Of a DNA stretch of 39,183 nt, positions 15,601 through 24,766 are shown piece after piece (the stretch's first letter is position 1; the number at the start of each line of letters is the position of its first letter). The DNA is from Candidatus Melainabacteria bacterium. Lineage in GTDB: Bacteria > Cyanobacteriota > Vampirovibrionia > Obscuribacterales > Obscuribacteraceae. The notes under the pieces were generated by a model. That model was not told the DNA's origin. It saw only the letters and a program-made list of their open reading frames with translations, and ran no database searches. The position numbers and the translations under genes are program-made. The stretch spans positions 1 through 39,183 of the forward strand of contig PLXC01000126.1 of the NCBI GenBank assembly GCA_003151275.1, read 5' to 3'.

Positions 15601-18600
15601 CTATTTTGCAGCGATCTCAATCTTCAATCCGTCCGCCCACTGTTTGTTTTCGTCGGTGTAATACAAATATGCGCGGCTTGCGGGTCCAGTGTAAGTGCCA
15701 GGAATCGCAGCGATGAGACTTAGCGGCACTTCAATCTTCGCGTTCTTGTCTAACGTTCGCCAGTAGAGCACCACTTCGCGACCGCGCACTTCGTAGTTGT
15801 CTATGACGCCTTTCTTCTTTAACTCTTTCAATTGATCGTGACGCACTTCAAGCCCGCCTGGAAGTCCGACGATGGCCACCGGCGACGGTATCACCTCTGA
15901 CGTTTTGTTTGTCACCGTCACATTTGCTTCGGTTGCGTTTCCTTCGGTGACTTTGTCTTGTGCCATTCGCACTGTTATGTCGATTTTGCAATCCTTTGCG
16001 GATACAGGTGTCAGAGCGTTGTAGTTGGCAGCCATGGAGTATGGCATCGCACTGCCTCCCTCCATACGCAGTTCGACCTTGTGCTCACCAGGAGTTAGCA
16101 CTTCGCCGAGGTCCGGTAATTTGAGCGCACCCTGTGTCGACTGATTGAAACTGACGTAGTCGCCAATTGGATTTCCGTCGACGTATTCGCGAATCTTGCC
16201 AGCTTTCTTCGGATGAGCGTGCAGCTTGTCGTAAGTGACGATGGAGCGCAGAGCGAGCACCGTTGCTTGCGTGGATCCGTAGCGTCCCGCCTTACAAGAA
16301 TCGGCTAGGTGCTTGATGCTTTTCTCTACGTTAGCCGCATATGCGGGGTCACGCAACCAGGCTAGAACAGCCAGTGAAGTACCTTCCACTTCCAGTGATT
16401 CGCCACCACTTCCTACAATTGAACTTGTAATTTCACTGACGCTTCCGTCAGACTTTTGCTTTGACGCGAGACGATCCATCAGCTTTTTAGCTTCGCTCTT
16501 GTCACCTGCCAGGAACATCGCATTCGCGGCGAGTGCCACCACGTAGTTATTCTTACTGACATCGGCTGCGGTTTTCAGCGCTGCCACTTCTGGCTTCAAG
16601 TCGGAGGCAGGTTGTCCACATTCCAGCAACGCCCACAAGATATAGGCATTGGAGCAGTCTTTATCTTCAATCCAGCTGTGCAGTGCGCGGCGCTTCCGCG
16701 TAAATCCGCCCTGTCCGTCTTTTTGTTTGAGCAACCATTCGCGAGTGGTGGCAACCATTTTCTGATCGACATCGCGCACCTTTTCCATATCAGTGAAGTG
16801 GAGCAAACCGAACGCGGTCAGCGCTTCGTGACCAGGATTCTGACCGAACCATTCGTAGCCTCGGTCTGGGCACCAGAAGCTGACTAGCTTTTTGTAACCG
16901 GCGTCCAATTTCTCGCGCGACGTTGCCACCAGTTTTGGATCAACAGACGTGTGTGAAAGGAAATATTGTTGCGCCATAGTCAATGGATAACTCGTCGAAG
17001 ACGTTTGCTCGAAGCAGCCATTTGGATCTTGGATCATTCGTTGCAGCGCCTCAGTCAAATTCGCAAGTGGTGTCGGATAAACAGCAGTGTTGGATGACGC
17101 GCTTCCTGGTGCGATATTCTTCGCTATCGTGATGATGTGCACCGCAGGCTTGCCAGGTTCGAGCACACCCCCGAATGCCAATTCGGTCGGGAAGCCTTGC
17201 GGCTTGATTGAAAGTTTGCGAACGACCTTATCTTCGAACTGTCCCGCGTTTGCAGTTATGGTCAGATTCTTGGTGTCGTTGCCGACGCCGACGTCGATTG
17301 GTTGAATCCATCGCACACGACCGCTTGCTCCAATATCTGCGTTGCCTTTTTGCAACGTCGACAGTTTGGAGTCGCCGTCTAATTCGACTTTTAGTTTTAC
17401 GTCAGGGAACGCACCTTTAGTTCCGTTGACGAGACTGATGGGAAGTAGTATCTTGTCGCCCGACGTTACCTCAAGAGGCAATTTTGCATCCGCGTAGAAC
17501 GGTTGAACAGATTCTATTCCCTTGTTCGCAGTTCCCACAGCGCCACTGCCGGCGAAGGCATCAGCAAAGACACGAAAAGTTGTCACACTATCGTTTAGTC
17601 CAAATTCGACAGTTGCTTCGCCGGTTTTGGCATCGGTTTTGACACCAGCATTCCAAAAAAGGGTTTCATCGAAATCTATGCGATCCGATGATTGTCGACC
17701 TTCGCGTACTTTATGGGCGTACTCACGCACTAGCACCGCTTGCGGTCGTGGCGAGGAAGGAAAGAAAGTATATCTGTCGACTGAGGATAGCCCTCCCACG
17801 GCAGAATTGCGTAATTCTCCTCTGTGCCCTGGCGCGAATGCCTCGTCGCTGTCTGGAATTGGCGCGCCTTCTGGTAGAAATGGTGAAGTTTTTTGATGAC
17901 GTTCGGATCGCCCTGATGTGTAATGGCGTTCGTTGATTACCGTTGGCTCAACTTGGAACAGATTTACATCACGCGGACCTTCGACTCGTCCGATTTCTTC
18001 GGGCAATTGCGCTTGACCCTTGACTCTATAAGCGTTAAAAGGCACTTTTTTTCCATACAGCATGTCCACATCGCCGTGTTTCAGATTTGACGACATTCCA
18101 CGTGGTGAACGTCCAGCTAGTGCGCTGCCCTTACCCGCCAACGCTCCCATCTGAACTCCCAAGGCGGCGCCCATGCCGACACCGACACCGTGCGCTCCCT
18201 GTTCACCGATCCGTCCATTAATAAGGCGGTTGCGACGAGTGGCAGGTCCAAATCTCTGCACCGGAGTCATATTGAGTGCCACCACACGCTTCCCAGCATC
18301 GCCTTTATCAGCAATGAACTTATCCACATCCACGAAAGCGAATCGACGCCATCCTTGCGTGCCGAGCAACAAGTCGGTCATCATCGGTGCCTTTGGATTT
18401 GTCGCATCCAAGTAGACACTCGCATCAGCGAGGTCTTTAACTTCAGGCTCGAGAAAAACCATCACTGGTAAATGTGGTGCCTTTTCGCGCTTTTCAACTA
18501 GTTCGAGAACTGTATCGTCAGTCACCGTCAATCCGACTACTGATGAAACTGGCTGTCCATCCTGGTTCGTCGTCTTCACTGTCACCTTCGCGGAGTCACC

Positions 18601-20019
18601 TGGAGTGAACGTCGTCTTATCAGTTGTGATTGAGACGTTAATTGCCTTCGAGGGCTCGCGGAAAATCAGCCGCTCAGCAAGCGGAATATCATTCTCATCC
18701 CATACGGTTACTGTCAGCACACCATCTACATTGGGTGGCACATCGAACGAAACCTTTTGCAAATCGTGACCACGTTTTCCGCTGTGCTTGTTCTTCAAAA
18801 CTACATCGGTGGATACTTCAACTTCTCGCTTTGACAGCGTGACGCGACATGCTTTATCGGTGCATCCGACCTGAACATCTACGGGGCGACCTTTCCTAAA
18901 AACATCCATGTCGGTGCTGATTACCGCGCCTTTGAATTTTGTTGCGGGCAACGGATACGTGGTCTTAATTCCGGTGGGTTCAGAAATGCTCAGGAAATAT
19001 TCTTTATCTCCTTCGGGCGTAAATTCGAATCGCCCGCGCCCCTCATGCGTCGTGCGGAAGTCTGTCACTATCCCGGTTTGCGAATCTTTCTTCCACATCA
19101 ATTTTCCGGATAGATCCGCGGGCTTGCCATTAGGTTGATTCGCTTGCAAGTAAACGCGATTCTTGAAGCCGGCAATCAGGTCACCACCTTCAGGATACAT
19201 TTGCAAATCCACGGTTTGCAGCAATATAGGAATAGTCTTTGAAGCCGTTTCGACAACACCGCCATCTTCGATCGCCAATGAGAGTGTGCCTTCGCCGCGA
19301 GGAATGTCGCGCGGCAGATCGAAGGTGACCGTGCTCAATCCTTTATCGTCTATATTTGTCGACGTCCCCTTGATTTCGGTGCCGTCAACACGGGCGATGA
19401 CCGTGACCTTGGCGCCTTCTGGAACGCCTCCCTCAGCGCGTTTCACGTCGAGCGTGGCGGTCACTTTATCACCAGGACCGTAGCCATCGCGTACAAATGT
19501 AATCTGCGATTTAAGTCGCGGCGCACGGTAAGATCGCACGTCGAATTTGCGCTCGGCTGGTGTCAACCCATCCCACGGATAGGTTACATACGCCGTGTAC
19601 TCGCCACCTGACTGCTCCGCCGGTACGTCCCAGGCGTAGCCCCATACACTGTCCTGAGTAAGTGCGTTTCCCGTCGCAATGACATCACCTTTGGGACCTT
19701 TGATCTGCACGGAAACTGTTGTCACCAGTCCATCTGGAATGGGTTTGTGATTCGCCGCATTCAGAACGACGCCCCGCACATAAACTTTTTCGCCGCCTCG
19801 ATATATGGGCTTGTCAGTGCTTACGAAGGTCAGATACCTGTCGGTACCGCCCAACTTGTCGGTCAGCAGTCTCTCAGCGCCCGCAGATGCTGATTTAGCG
19901 GTGCGGCTTGGCTCCTTGTCAATTTTCGTTTTGGCGAACAGATCATTAGTCCACCAGGAGCCGCAACTTACAGTCAGAGCTAGCCCAAGCGAAATCCAGC
20001 GGCGAGTCATGTTATTCAC
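15601..20019 (-). CDS. Bacterial alpha-2-macroglobulin with thioester
   Basis: A 1472-residue secreted protease trap. The start is ATG 20019 with GGAG 8 nt upstream; the leader is ISLGLALTVSCGSWWTNDLF. MG-type beta-sandwich domains begin with RYLTFVSTDKPIYRGGEKVY and continue to about 600. The bait-region position carries an unusual Gly-rich stretch (about 605-650: GVGVGMGAALGVQMGALAGK) and a Pro/Arg-rich segment. The central A2M domain shows FDETLFWNAGVKTD. The thioester motif is intact: C1002, E1004 and Q1005 in NGCFEQTSS, followed by an alpha-toroid TED domain and C-terminal MG domains. The family captures proteases that cut the bait and tethers them through the thioester. In Escherichia coli yfhM neighbours a penicillin-binding protein; here the partner is a peptidoglycan amidase. 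Confidence 0.9.
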   Translation of the reverse strand: MNNMTRRWISLGLALTVSCGSWWTNDLFAKTKIDKEPSRTAKSASAGAERLLTDKLGGTDRYLTFVSTDKPIYRGGEKVYVRGVVLNAANHKPIPDGLVTTVSVQIKGPKGDVIATGNALTQDSVWGYAWDVPAEQSGGEYTAYVTYPWDGLTPAERKFDVRSYRAPRLKSQITFVRDGYGPGDKVTATLDVKRAEGGVPEGAKVTVIARVDGTEIKGTSTNIDDKGLSTVTFDLPRDIPRGEGTLSLAIEDGGVVETASKTIPILLQTVDLQMYPEGGDLIAGFKNRVYLQANQPNGKPADLSGKLMWKKDSQTGIVTDFRTTHEGRGRFEFTPEGDKEYFLSISEPTGIKTTYPLPATKFKGAVISTDMDVFRKGRPVDVQVGCTDKACRVTLSKREVEVSTDVVLKNKHSGKRGHDLQKVSFDVPPNVDGVLTVTVWDENDIPLAERLIFREPSKAINVSITTDKTTFTPGDSAKVTVKTTNQDGQPVSSVVGLTVTDDTVLELVEKREKAPHLPVMVFLEPEVKDLADASVYLDATNPKAPMMTDLLLGTQGWRRFAFVDVDKFIADKGDAGKRVVALNMTPVQRFGPATRRNRLINGRIGEQGAHGVGVGMGAALGVQMGALAGKGSALAGRSPRGMSSNLKHGDVDMLYGKKVPFNAYRVKGQAQLPEEIGRVEGPRDVNLFQVEPTVINERHYTSGRSERHQKTSPFLPEGAPIPDSDEAFAPGHRGELRNSAVGGLSSVDRYTFFPSSPRPQAVLVREYAHKVREGRQSSDRIDFDETLFWNAGVKTDAKTGEATVEFGLNDSVTTFRVFADAFAGSGAVGTANKGIESVQPFYADAKLPLEVTSGDKILLPISLVNGTKGAFPDVKLKVELDGDSKLSTLQKGNADIGASGRVRWIQPIDVGVGNDTKNLTITANAGQFEDKVVRKLSIKPQGFPTELAFGGVLEPGKPAVHIITIAKNIAPGSASSNTAVYPTPLANLTEALQRMIQDPNGCFEQTSSTSYPLTMAQQYFLSHTSVDPKLVATSREKLDAGYKKLVSFWCPDRGYEWFGQNPGHEALTAFGLLHFTDMEKVRDVDQKMVATTREWLLKQKDGQGGFTRKRRALHSWIEDKDCSNAYILWALLECGQPASDLKPEVAALKTAADVSKNNYVVALAANAMFLAGDKSEAKKLMDRLASKQKSDGSVSEITSSIVGSGGESLEVEGTSLAVLAWLRDPAYAANVEKSIKHLADSCKAGRYGSTQATVLALRSIVTYDKLHAHPKKAGKIREYVDGNPIGDYVSFNQSTQGALKLPDLGEVLTPGEHKVELRMEGGSAMPYSMAANYNALTPVSAKDCKIDITVRMAQDKVTEGNATEANVTVTNKTSEVIPSPVAIVGLPGGLEVRHDQLKELKKKGVIDNYEVRGREVVLYWRTLDKNAKIEVPLSLIAAIPGTYTGPASRAYLYYTDENKQWADGLKIEIAAK

Positions 20020-20382
20020 TCCGTGACGATGATCATTGTTCTATGGAAATTTGCGCTGATGCTAGCACGCAGGTTTGTAAAAAAAATGCCATTCTTTTAA
20101 CCCGTCGAGCGCTCTTTTCCGGGAACATTTCCGGCTTGGTTAACTTCGTGACTCGCTCTTGGTTTTATCCTTGATTGAATTCTTCTGGCAATTCTTCTGG
20201 CATTTCGATTGGCTACTTTTTAAGAATGAGTTTTAAATTTCGCCTCGACGCGATGCTGTCAATCGATTGCGATGACGTTACCACTATGTTCATTGCGCCA
20301 CTGATTGCCATCATATTCGGTGCTGCCAAGCACATTCGAATGCTTGATGCATTTTATCATAGGCATTTGCGAGCGTAGAGAT
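20020..20382. other. Gap upstream of the alpha-2-macroglobulin operon, with 12-bp tandem repeat
   Basis: No gene is supported. AATTCTTCTGGC occurs twice in tandem (20178-20189, 20190-20201). Read towards the macroglobulin gene this is a direct repeat followed 9 nt later by ATAAAA, so it may be part of that operon's promoter. Confidence 0.35.
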
Positions 20383-20763
20383 TCAGTTCGGGTTCTCCGA
20401 CAGCATTTTGAATCTTGCTGCCAGATCAGTCATCTCTTTCTTTTGTTGCTCTTCGGTGAATTGAGGTGATTTCATTATGGTCTTCTGTGCCTGTTCATAG
20501 GCTCTCTCAAGACCAGCACTGTCTTTGATATCGTGGTAAAGATGCATCATGTTGATTTGGTCAATAAACTTACTACGCGGATCCGTTTCGTTTTCTATGC
20601 GCTTTTCTAGATCTGTGGACAATTTTTTGATCTGCTCTTGCACCACTTTAGCTTGTTCCGGTGCTAGATTTTCTAGACCGCCCGCATTCGTCACCGCGCA
20701 GCGGGAGAAGCCGTTCCCAGGAGCAGCAAATGTCATCGCCCGCGAGATCTCCCGCATCATCAC
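20383..20763 (-). CDS. Small helical protein of unknown function
   Basis: Residues about 28-126 are charged and strongly helical (GGLENLAPEQAKVVQEQIKK, LSTDLEKRIENE, GLERAYEQAQKTIMK), with coiled-coil character. The first 27 residues (GTG start at 20763, MMMREISRAMTFAAPGNGFS) look unlike the rest. They lie in DNA that reads better as a high-GC fragment on the plus strand, so the true 5' end may have been replaced. No family is recognised. If the original N-terminus was a signal peptide, it is gone. Confidence 0.5.
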   Translation of the reverse strand: MMMREISRAMTFAAPGNGFSRCAVTNAGGLENLAPEQAKVVQEQIKKLSTDLEKRIENETDPRSKFIDQINMMHLYHDIKDSAGLERAYEQAQKTIMKSPQFTEEQQKKEMTDLAARFKMLSENPN

Positions 20764-20812
20764 CCCGCAAAACGTGCTGTTTGCCGACGCGCCGACTGTA
20801 GAACCGCATTAG
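20687..20812 (+). pseudogene. Possible 3' gene fragment on the plus strand
   Basis: This plus-strand frame ends AREISRIITPQNVLFADAP-TVEPH with a TAG at 20810-20812. Its codons carry a strong G/C third-position bias, unlike the flanking DNA. It has no start of its own and overlaps the 5' end of the minus-strand helical protein. It may be a foreign gene end inserted here; the family is unknown. Confidence 0.25.
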
Positions 20813-20933
20813 ATAATGGTGATACCACTTTTCCATGCACATCAACGTAAGCATAGCTAGGATCAGTATTTTGCGTGGGCAAAATCAGTAAGAATTCGCT
20901 CGGGCCGTTCAATTAACAGTTGGAAGCGTCACA

Positions 20934-21359
20934 CTACTGTTTATCACCTTTTTCAAAAATTGGCTGAAGCAGACTTTTCTTTTTCAAAAAACCATAACGG
21001 CGTTGCCGAGCCATGTCAGCCTCAAGCTGTCTGTGTAAACTAGCTGGATCCGAACCACCCCATATAGAGGGACGAAAGTCCATTCGAGGTTTCCTGATAG
21101 CGGACAATTCCGACGACTCAAGAGGCTGGGCTCGCTTTCGTAACCGTTTCTGGATATTCTTCGATTCTAGTTTCGATTCAGGTGGCTGACTTGAATACAC
21201 GCGAGACAAGGTCTTGGGGTTTGTCATTGCTGGCGGAGTTAAATAATTCTGGTGGACTGCGCTGTCAGCTTTTGACCAAACTGCACCCGGTATCCCCCAC
21301 GTAATGAACAATGCATAACAGAACTTCATTGCGTCAGATGTGTATTTGCGATTCGTCAA
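20934..21359 (-). CDS. Short exported protein of unknown function
   Basis: The start is TTG 21359 (MTNRKYTSDAMKFCYALFIT), 15 nt after the stop of the Spy-like gene, with AGGGACGG between them. ATG 21329 is an alternative start. A signal-like segment MKFCYALFITWGIPGAVWSK is followed by a basic, Ser/Pro/Arg-rich chain (NIQKRLRKRAQPLESSELSA, ADMARQRRYGFLKKKSLLQP). No known domain is seen. The close spacing suggests co-transcription with the Spy-like protein and a related envelope role. Confidence 0.6.
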   Translation of the reverse strand: MTNRKYTSDAMKFCYALFITWGIPGAVWSKADSAVHQNYLTPPAMTNPKTLSRVYSSQPPESKLESKNIQKRLRKRAQPLESSELSAIRKPRMDFRPSIWGGSDPASLHRQLEADMARQRRYGFLKKKSLLQPIFEKGDKQ

Positions 21360-21374
21360 ATATTCCGACCGTCC

Positions 21375-22172
21375 CTATTTCTCGGGATGCGGTTCTTCGT
21401 GATGGTGATGTTCGCCGCCACCTAATGTCGAGCGGATCATTTTTGCATGGAGCGCCTTGCGCTGCTCCGGCGTCAGTACCTGGCTGACACTAACAATGCT
21501 ATCCATGGCAGTCATAGAGAGGTCTGAGCAAGCAGATGATATCTGCCTCTCCAGATCTTTGACAGCCTTGGTATCGATATCGGAGGCGGTGAGAAGGTCC
21601 TTCATCTTGCGGGTGAGCATGTACATGTTCAACCCTTTGGGAACGATGTTGGCGATGAACTGCCCCTTGATGTCATAGACCTTCTGGTATTGGTCGTCGC
21701 TCAGGGCATTGGGTCCGTCGAGCATAGCTAGAGGGCAGCGGTGATGACCACGCATCAAGGAACCACCCATGGCTATGCCCAGTCCGCTGGTTGCTGGTCC
21801 ACCCTGATCCGTCCCGGTCAATCCCATACCCTTGTGCCCTTCTAAGGGGGGAGCGGCATCCGGGGCGACTGCAAGGGCCGTTTTCCCTTCCAGTCTCTGG
21901 CTGAGTTGTGGCGTTGACGGCGGCATTGGTCTGCCGGGCGGCGGCATATCACTGGTCAAAATGCCTCCCAGTTCCATCACGTCGCCTAATGCCTCTTGAG
22001 CCAGATTAGCGAGCGGTGTATTTGACTGTGTGTCTGGATTGACTCGTGGTTCAATTTGAATACCAGAATCTTTTAGGGGTGTTGTAGTGCTGTCGACCGC
22101 GGCTCTGGCCGCAGAATTAATCAGGATATACGACAGAGCCACTGCCGCTACTGCCAACTTTGCTTTTGTCAT
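21375..22172 (-). CDS. Spy/CpxP-like periplasmic protein with His-rich tail
   Basis: The start is ATG 22172, with AGGAGA 7 nt upstream. The signal peptide is about residues 1-25 (LAVAAVALSYILINSAARAA). A Pro/Gly-rich linker precedes a helical domain of the Spy/CpxP/CnrX type (LTxxQ family): LSDDQYQKVYDIKGQFI, MYMLTRKMKDLLTASDID, then VLTPEQRKALHAKMIRS. Members are periplasmic chaperones or metal-stress sensors. The C-terminus ends GGGEHHHHEEPHPEK, a natural His cluster fit for binding nickel, zinc or copper. At 265 residues it is longer than Spy because of the linker. It is the first gene of a likely two-gene operon. Confidence 0.75.
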   Translation of the reverse strand: MTKAKLAVAAVALSYILINSAARAAVDSTTTPLKDSGIQIEPRVNPDTQSNTPLANLAQEALGDVMELGGILTSDMPPPGRPMPPSTPQLSQRLEGKTALAVAPDAAPPLEGHKGMGLTGTDQGGPATSGLGIAMGGSLMRGHHRCPLAMLDGPNALSDDQYQKVYDIKGQFIANIVPKGLNMYMLTRKMKDLLTASDIDTKAVKDLERQISSACSDLSMTAMDSIVSVSQVLTPEQRKALHAKMIRSTLGGGEHHHHEEPHPEK

Positions 22173-22628
22173 AAGGACGTCTCCTGCTGCGGAAAGCAAG
22201 CCTTCAAATACCTACATTGATGAATATTGGATCTTCCTGAATCTTCTTGAGGCAGGCAAATCGTACAAGATTTCTCTGGCCGATCATACCAAGTCGCACA
22301 ACCGATAGAAGAACTAGAACTGAATGACTGAGATTAAAACTGCCGCTAGACTTACAGAAATGGATGCCGGGTTGTTTCCGGATTTGTGCTTATTTGTGCG
22401 TGCGGCAATCACGCACCATTTGTGGTGCTGCGATGCGGAGAAGTTAAATGTGTTGTAAATCTGCCATTCCGCTTGAGCTTCCGAGCTCGCAGGGTTGCAC
22501 CGTATATAGTGGCACCAGACTAATTAATCATCGTCAAATATGACAAAACCGTATTACCAGTGGCGAGACACGATGCCGCACTGGCTGATTTTTAAATACG
22601 TCATCGTGTTAAGCGAGTGGCATCGCCG
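22173..22628. other. Gap with a strong hairpin, no gene seen
   Basis: GTGCGTG (22396-22402) and CACGCAC (22410-22416) form a perfect 7-bp stem with a 7-nt loop, and CACC/GGTG nearby could form an alternative pairing. No T run follows on either strand. The gap must contain the promoter of the Spy-like operon; I cannot place it with confidence. Confidence 0.4.
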
Positions 22629-23303
22629 TCAGACGCTGGGGCAAAGGTTGCTGGCTCTTAGCTTGGTCAGTTTCACAATTGCCTCGCCGCGATGCTCAAG
22701 TTTGAGCTTGCCAAGAATATGCCCTACGTGGACTTTGACGGTTCCTACACTGAGATCTAGAGAATTCGCAATTTGTTGATTGGTGAGGCCGTCTAAAAGC
22801 AGATTCAAAACTTCTCTCTCTCGACCAGAAAGCAACTGAAACAGTGGCGGCATCGAGGTCAACGTGTGGGCAAAAGACTGCAAAGTGGAGAAGCCTGGCC
22901 CACGCAGAAGATACTCAGTGATGAGCGGACCTAGCCAGACACCACCATGAGTAACTACCTCAATTGCTTTAGGAAGCAACGTTGTTGGCCACAAAACATA
23001 GCCGTCTGCATTTGATTCAAGCGCTGACCAGAAGTCAACCTCATTAGAGAGCAGCATCAAAAATTTCACCTGGTCACCAGTTTTCCTAATTTCGCTTATG
23101 GCTTGCACAGCATTGAGATTGGGTGCGTTGTGCTGAACCAGAATGACATTGGGTTGGAGCGTAGCGACCGCTGCTACCAAGCCGTCGTTGCTTTCGATCT
23201 GCCCGACAAGGTGGCAGCCAAAGACTTCTCCAAGGAGCCTCTGAGCATTCTCTGCAATCTTCCTCTCAGCAGCCACAAAAACCTTAGCTCTAACGGTAAC
23301 CAC
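22629..23303 (-). CDS. NarL/LuxR-type regulator with degenerate receiver
   Basis: A 224-residue REC plus LuxR-HTH protein. The start is GTG 23303 with AGGGG 7 nt upstream. The C-terminal DNA-binding domain is intact: LSGREREVLNLLLDGLTNQQ, IANSLDLSVGTVKVHVGHIL, GKLKL. In the receiver the phospho-acceptor Asp is replaced by Gln: PNVILVQHNAP, where Q57 takes the place of D in the usual VLLDxxMP. The conserved Lys near the C-terminal end is Trp (GYVLWP). It therefore cannot be phosphorylated in the standard way and is better seen as a pseudo-receiver regulator, perhaps constitutive or ligand-controlled. It is divergent from the hemerythrin cluster, a plausible target. Confidence 0.85.
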   Translation of the reverse strand: MVTVRAKVFVAAERKIAENAQRLLGEVFGCHLVGQIESNDGLVAAVATLQPNVILVQHNAPNLNAVQAISEIRKTGDQVKFLMLLSNEVDFWSALESNADGYVLWPTTLLPKAIEVVTHGGVWLGPLITEYLLRGPGFSTLQSFAHTLTSMPPLFQLLSGREREVLNLLLDGLTNQQIANSLDLSVGTVKVHVGHILGKLKLEHRGEAIVKLTKLRASNLCPSV

Positions 23304-23524
23304 TGCACACCCCTTAGTCGTTCTTCACCTTAGTATATCACTTAAGTAGTATTATATCCGCGTTATAGTCCAATACTCTACGCTTTTAGTAGTAGAATTG
23401 GTAACAATGAAGGACTCCGTATTCATAAATGTATAACAACCGGGAACTATCGAACTTAGAAGTTGGTCCCAACCATCGTCAGTGGAGTTTTGAGATAAAT
23501 ACCAGTTGTGGAGAGAATTGAGCA

Positions 23525-24064
23525 ATGAACAACACAAAAAAACGTCATCCCAGTCTTCAGCCGCTTTCTAGAGATCACGGCATCGGGCTACTTTGCGCTC
23601 AGCATGGGCGCAAAGCAGTGCGCGCGTCAGAGAATGATCGAGTCAGACTAGCCGAGCAAATACGCGCCGCAAGCCGCGATGTAATACTTTCCTATCTGGA
23701 GGATGAGCAACGAGTTTTATCGCCGGTGATTACAGATCAAGCGCTGCGAGCTGAATTTCAACAACATCATAATAATGTTCGTAAGCTTATAAGTGAGCTG
23801 GATCAAATTGAACCGGCTATTGATCCAGGGCTGGGCTTAATCGCAAGCGTGGCTTCTTCACTGGATGCGTATGTCCGTTGGGAAGAAAACTGTCTTTTCC
23901 CAGCCCTTGAACAAACACTTGGTAGTGATGAACTAAGCAAATTGAGTGGGCTAACAGCATCAATCGAGGAGGGACGATCACGTCCGACTCAGATTCTGCA
24001 TCAGTCAGTCGCTTTAGAGATACCAACTGGATTGCCTGAAATTAAGGCAGTGGGAAGATCATGA
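23525..24064 (+). CDS. Hemerythrin-like (HHE) protein, copy 1
   Basis: A 179-residue HHE-domain protein. Diiron-ligand candidates lie in LSRDHGIGLL, EDEQRVLSP, QQHHNNVRKL and YVRWEENCLFPALE, the expected four-helix order. Such proteins bind oxygen, nitric oxide or iron and take part in redox-stress responses. There is no signal peptide, so it is cytoplasmic. ATG 23525 is preceded by GGAGAG. It is paralogous to the next gene (shared LQPLSRDHG and RPTQ/RPIQ-KLHxS tail) and heads a cluster of hemerythrin 2, DUF488 and cupin. The region between 23304 and 23524 should contain promoters for this cluster and the divergent regulator. Confidence 0.85.
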   Translation: MNNTKKRHPSLQPLSRDHGIGLLCAQHGRKAVRASENDRVRLAEQIRAASRDVILSYLEDEQRVLSPVITDQALRAEFQQHHNNVRKLISELDQIEPAIDPGLGLIASVASSLDAYVRWEENCLFPALEQTLGSDELSKLSGLTASIEEGRSRPTQILHQSVALEIPTGLPEIKAVGRS

Positions 24065-24146
24065 GCTTGCAAGCCGAGACTTTTTCAATGCTGTGTCATG
24101 TGTTCAGCAAGTACAAAAAGCAGGAGGTGGAGAGATGACAATTCAT
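24061..24146 (+). repeat. Duplicated linker, copy 1
   Basis: This 86-bp segment follows hemerythrin 1 and is matched at 24780-24864. A 29-bp core (24104-24132) is identical in both, and both end with the same start context and first codons of the DUF488 gene (ATGACAATTCAT). In this copy the DUF488 start (24135) leads to a 15-codon dead end. It marks a past tandem duplication. Confidence 0.85.
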
Positions 24147-24171
24147 AATATCCACAAAAGAGGAAAAAACC

Positions 24172-24714
24172 ATGGTAAATGAGAATTTCGAGCGCGAAGC
24201 TGCTCTACAGCCCTTATCTCGGGACCACGGTGTCTTGTTGGTACTGGTTCAAAGGCTTCATAAAGCGGCAGAGGCCACAGAACAGGACCGTATTTCCTTA
24301 GCGACAGAGCTTAGGACCCATCATGCAGCTCTAGTTGCACAGTATCTTGCGGATGAACAACTAGCGCTTTCCAATTTGAACCTTAGCGATCTTCTTTCCA
24401 AGGAGATTGCGGGACAACACGGAAAAATCAACGAAGCGATTAAGCAGCTAACATCCAGTACTGTTGAAAGCCTTCAAGCGAAAGACTTTGATGCAGTTGC
24501 GAATGTTATTGAAGATCACGTTCGTTGGGATGAACGTGAACTTCTTCCTTATTTCCAAAGAACAATGAGCGACAGCGAGCGCGAAGCTCTGGCAAAACAG
24601 ACGTCTCAGGTTGAATTAAACCGTGAACGCCCTATCCAGAAACTGCATCGTTCCATAAAGCTCAATAAGTCCGCTGGTCATGCGGAGACATGCGCGTGCG
24701 CGGATTGTTTATAA
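24172..24714 (+). CDS. Hemerythrin-like (HHE) protein, copy 2
   Basis: A 180-residue paralogue of the preceding gene. Ligand candidates appear in LSRDHGVLLVL, ADEQLALSNL, AGQHGKINEA and HVRWDERELLPYFQ. The tail ends CACADCL, a Cys cluster absent from copy 1 that might add a metal or redox site. ATG 24172 follows AAGAGGAAAAAACC. It is cytoplasmic with the same presumed role (oxygen, nitric oxide or iron handling). The two copies have diverged clearly in sequence, so the duplication is not recent, although the linker DNA between genes stays very similar. Confidence 0.85.
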   Translation: MVNENFEREAALQPLSRDHGVLLVLVQRLHKAAEATEQDRISLATELRTHHAALVAQYLADEQLALSNLNLSDLLSKEIAGQHGKINEAIKQLTSSTVESLQAKDFDAVANVIEDHVRWDERELLPYFQRTMSDSEREALAKQTSQVELNRERPIQKLHRSIKLNKSAGHAETCACADCL

Positions 24715-24766
24715 GTTCGTTGGAAACAAAAGAGGAGAAATTAGGCATGGAAATTACGAGCGAATC

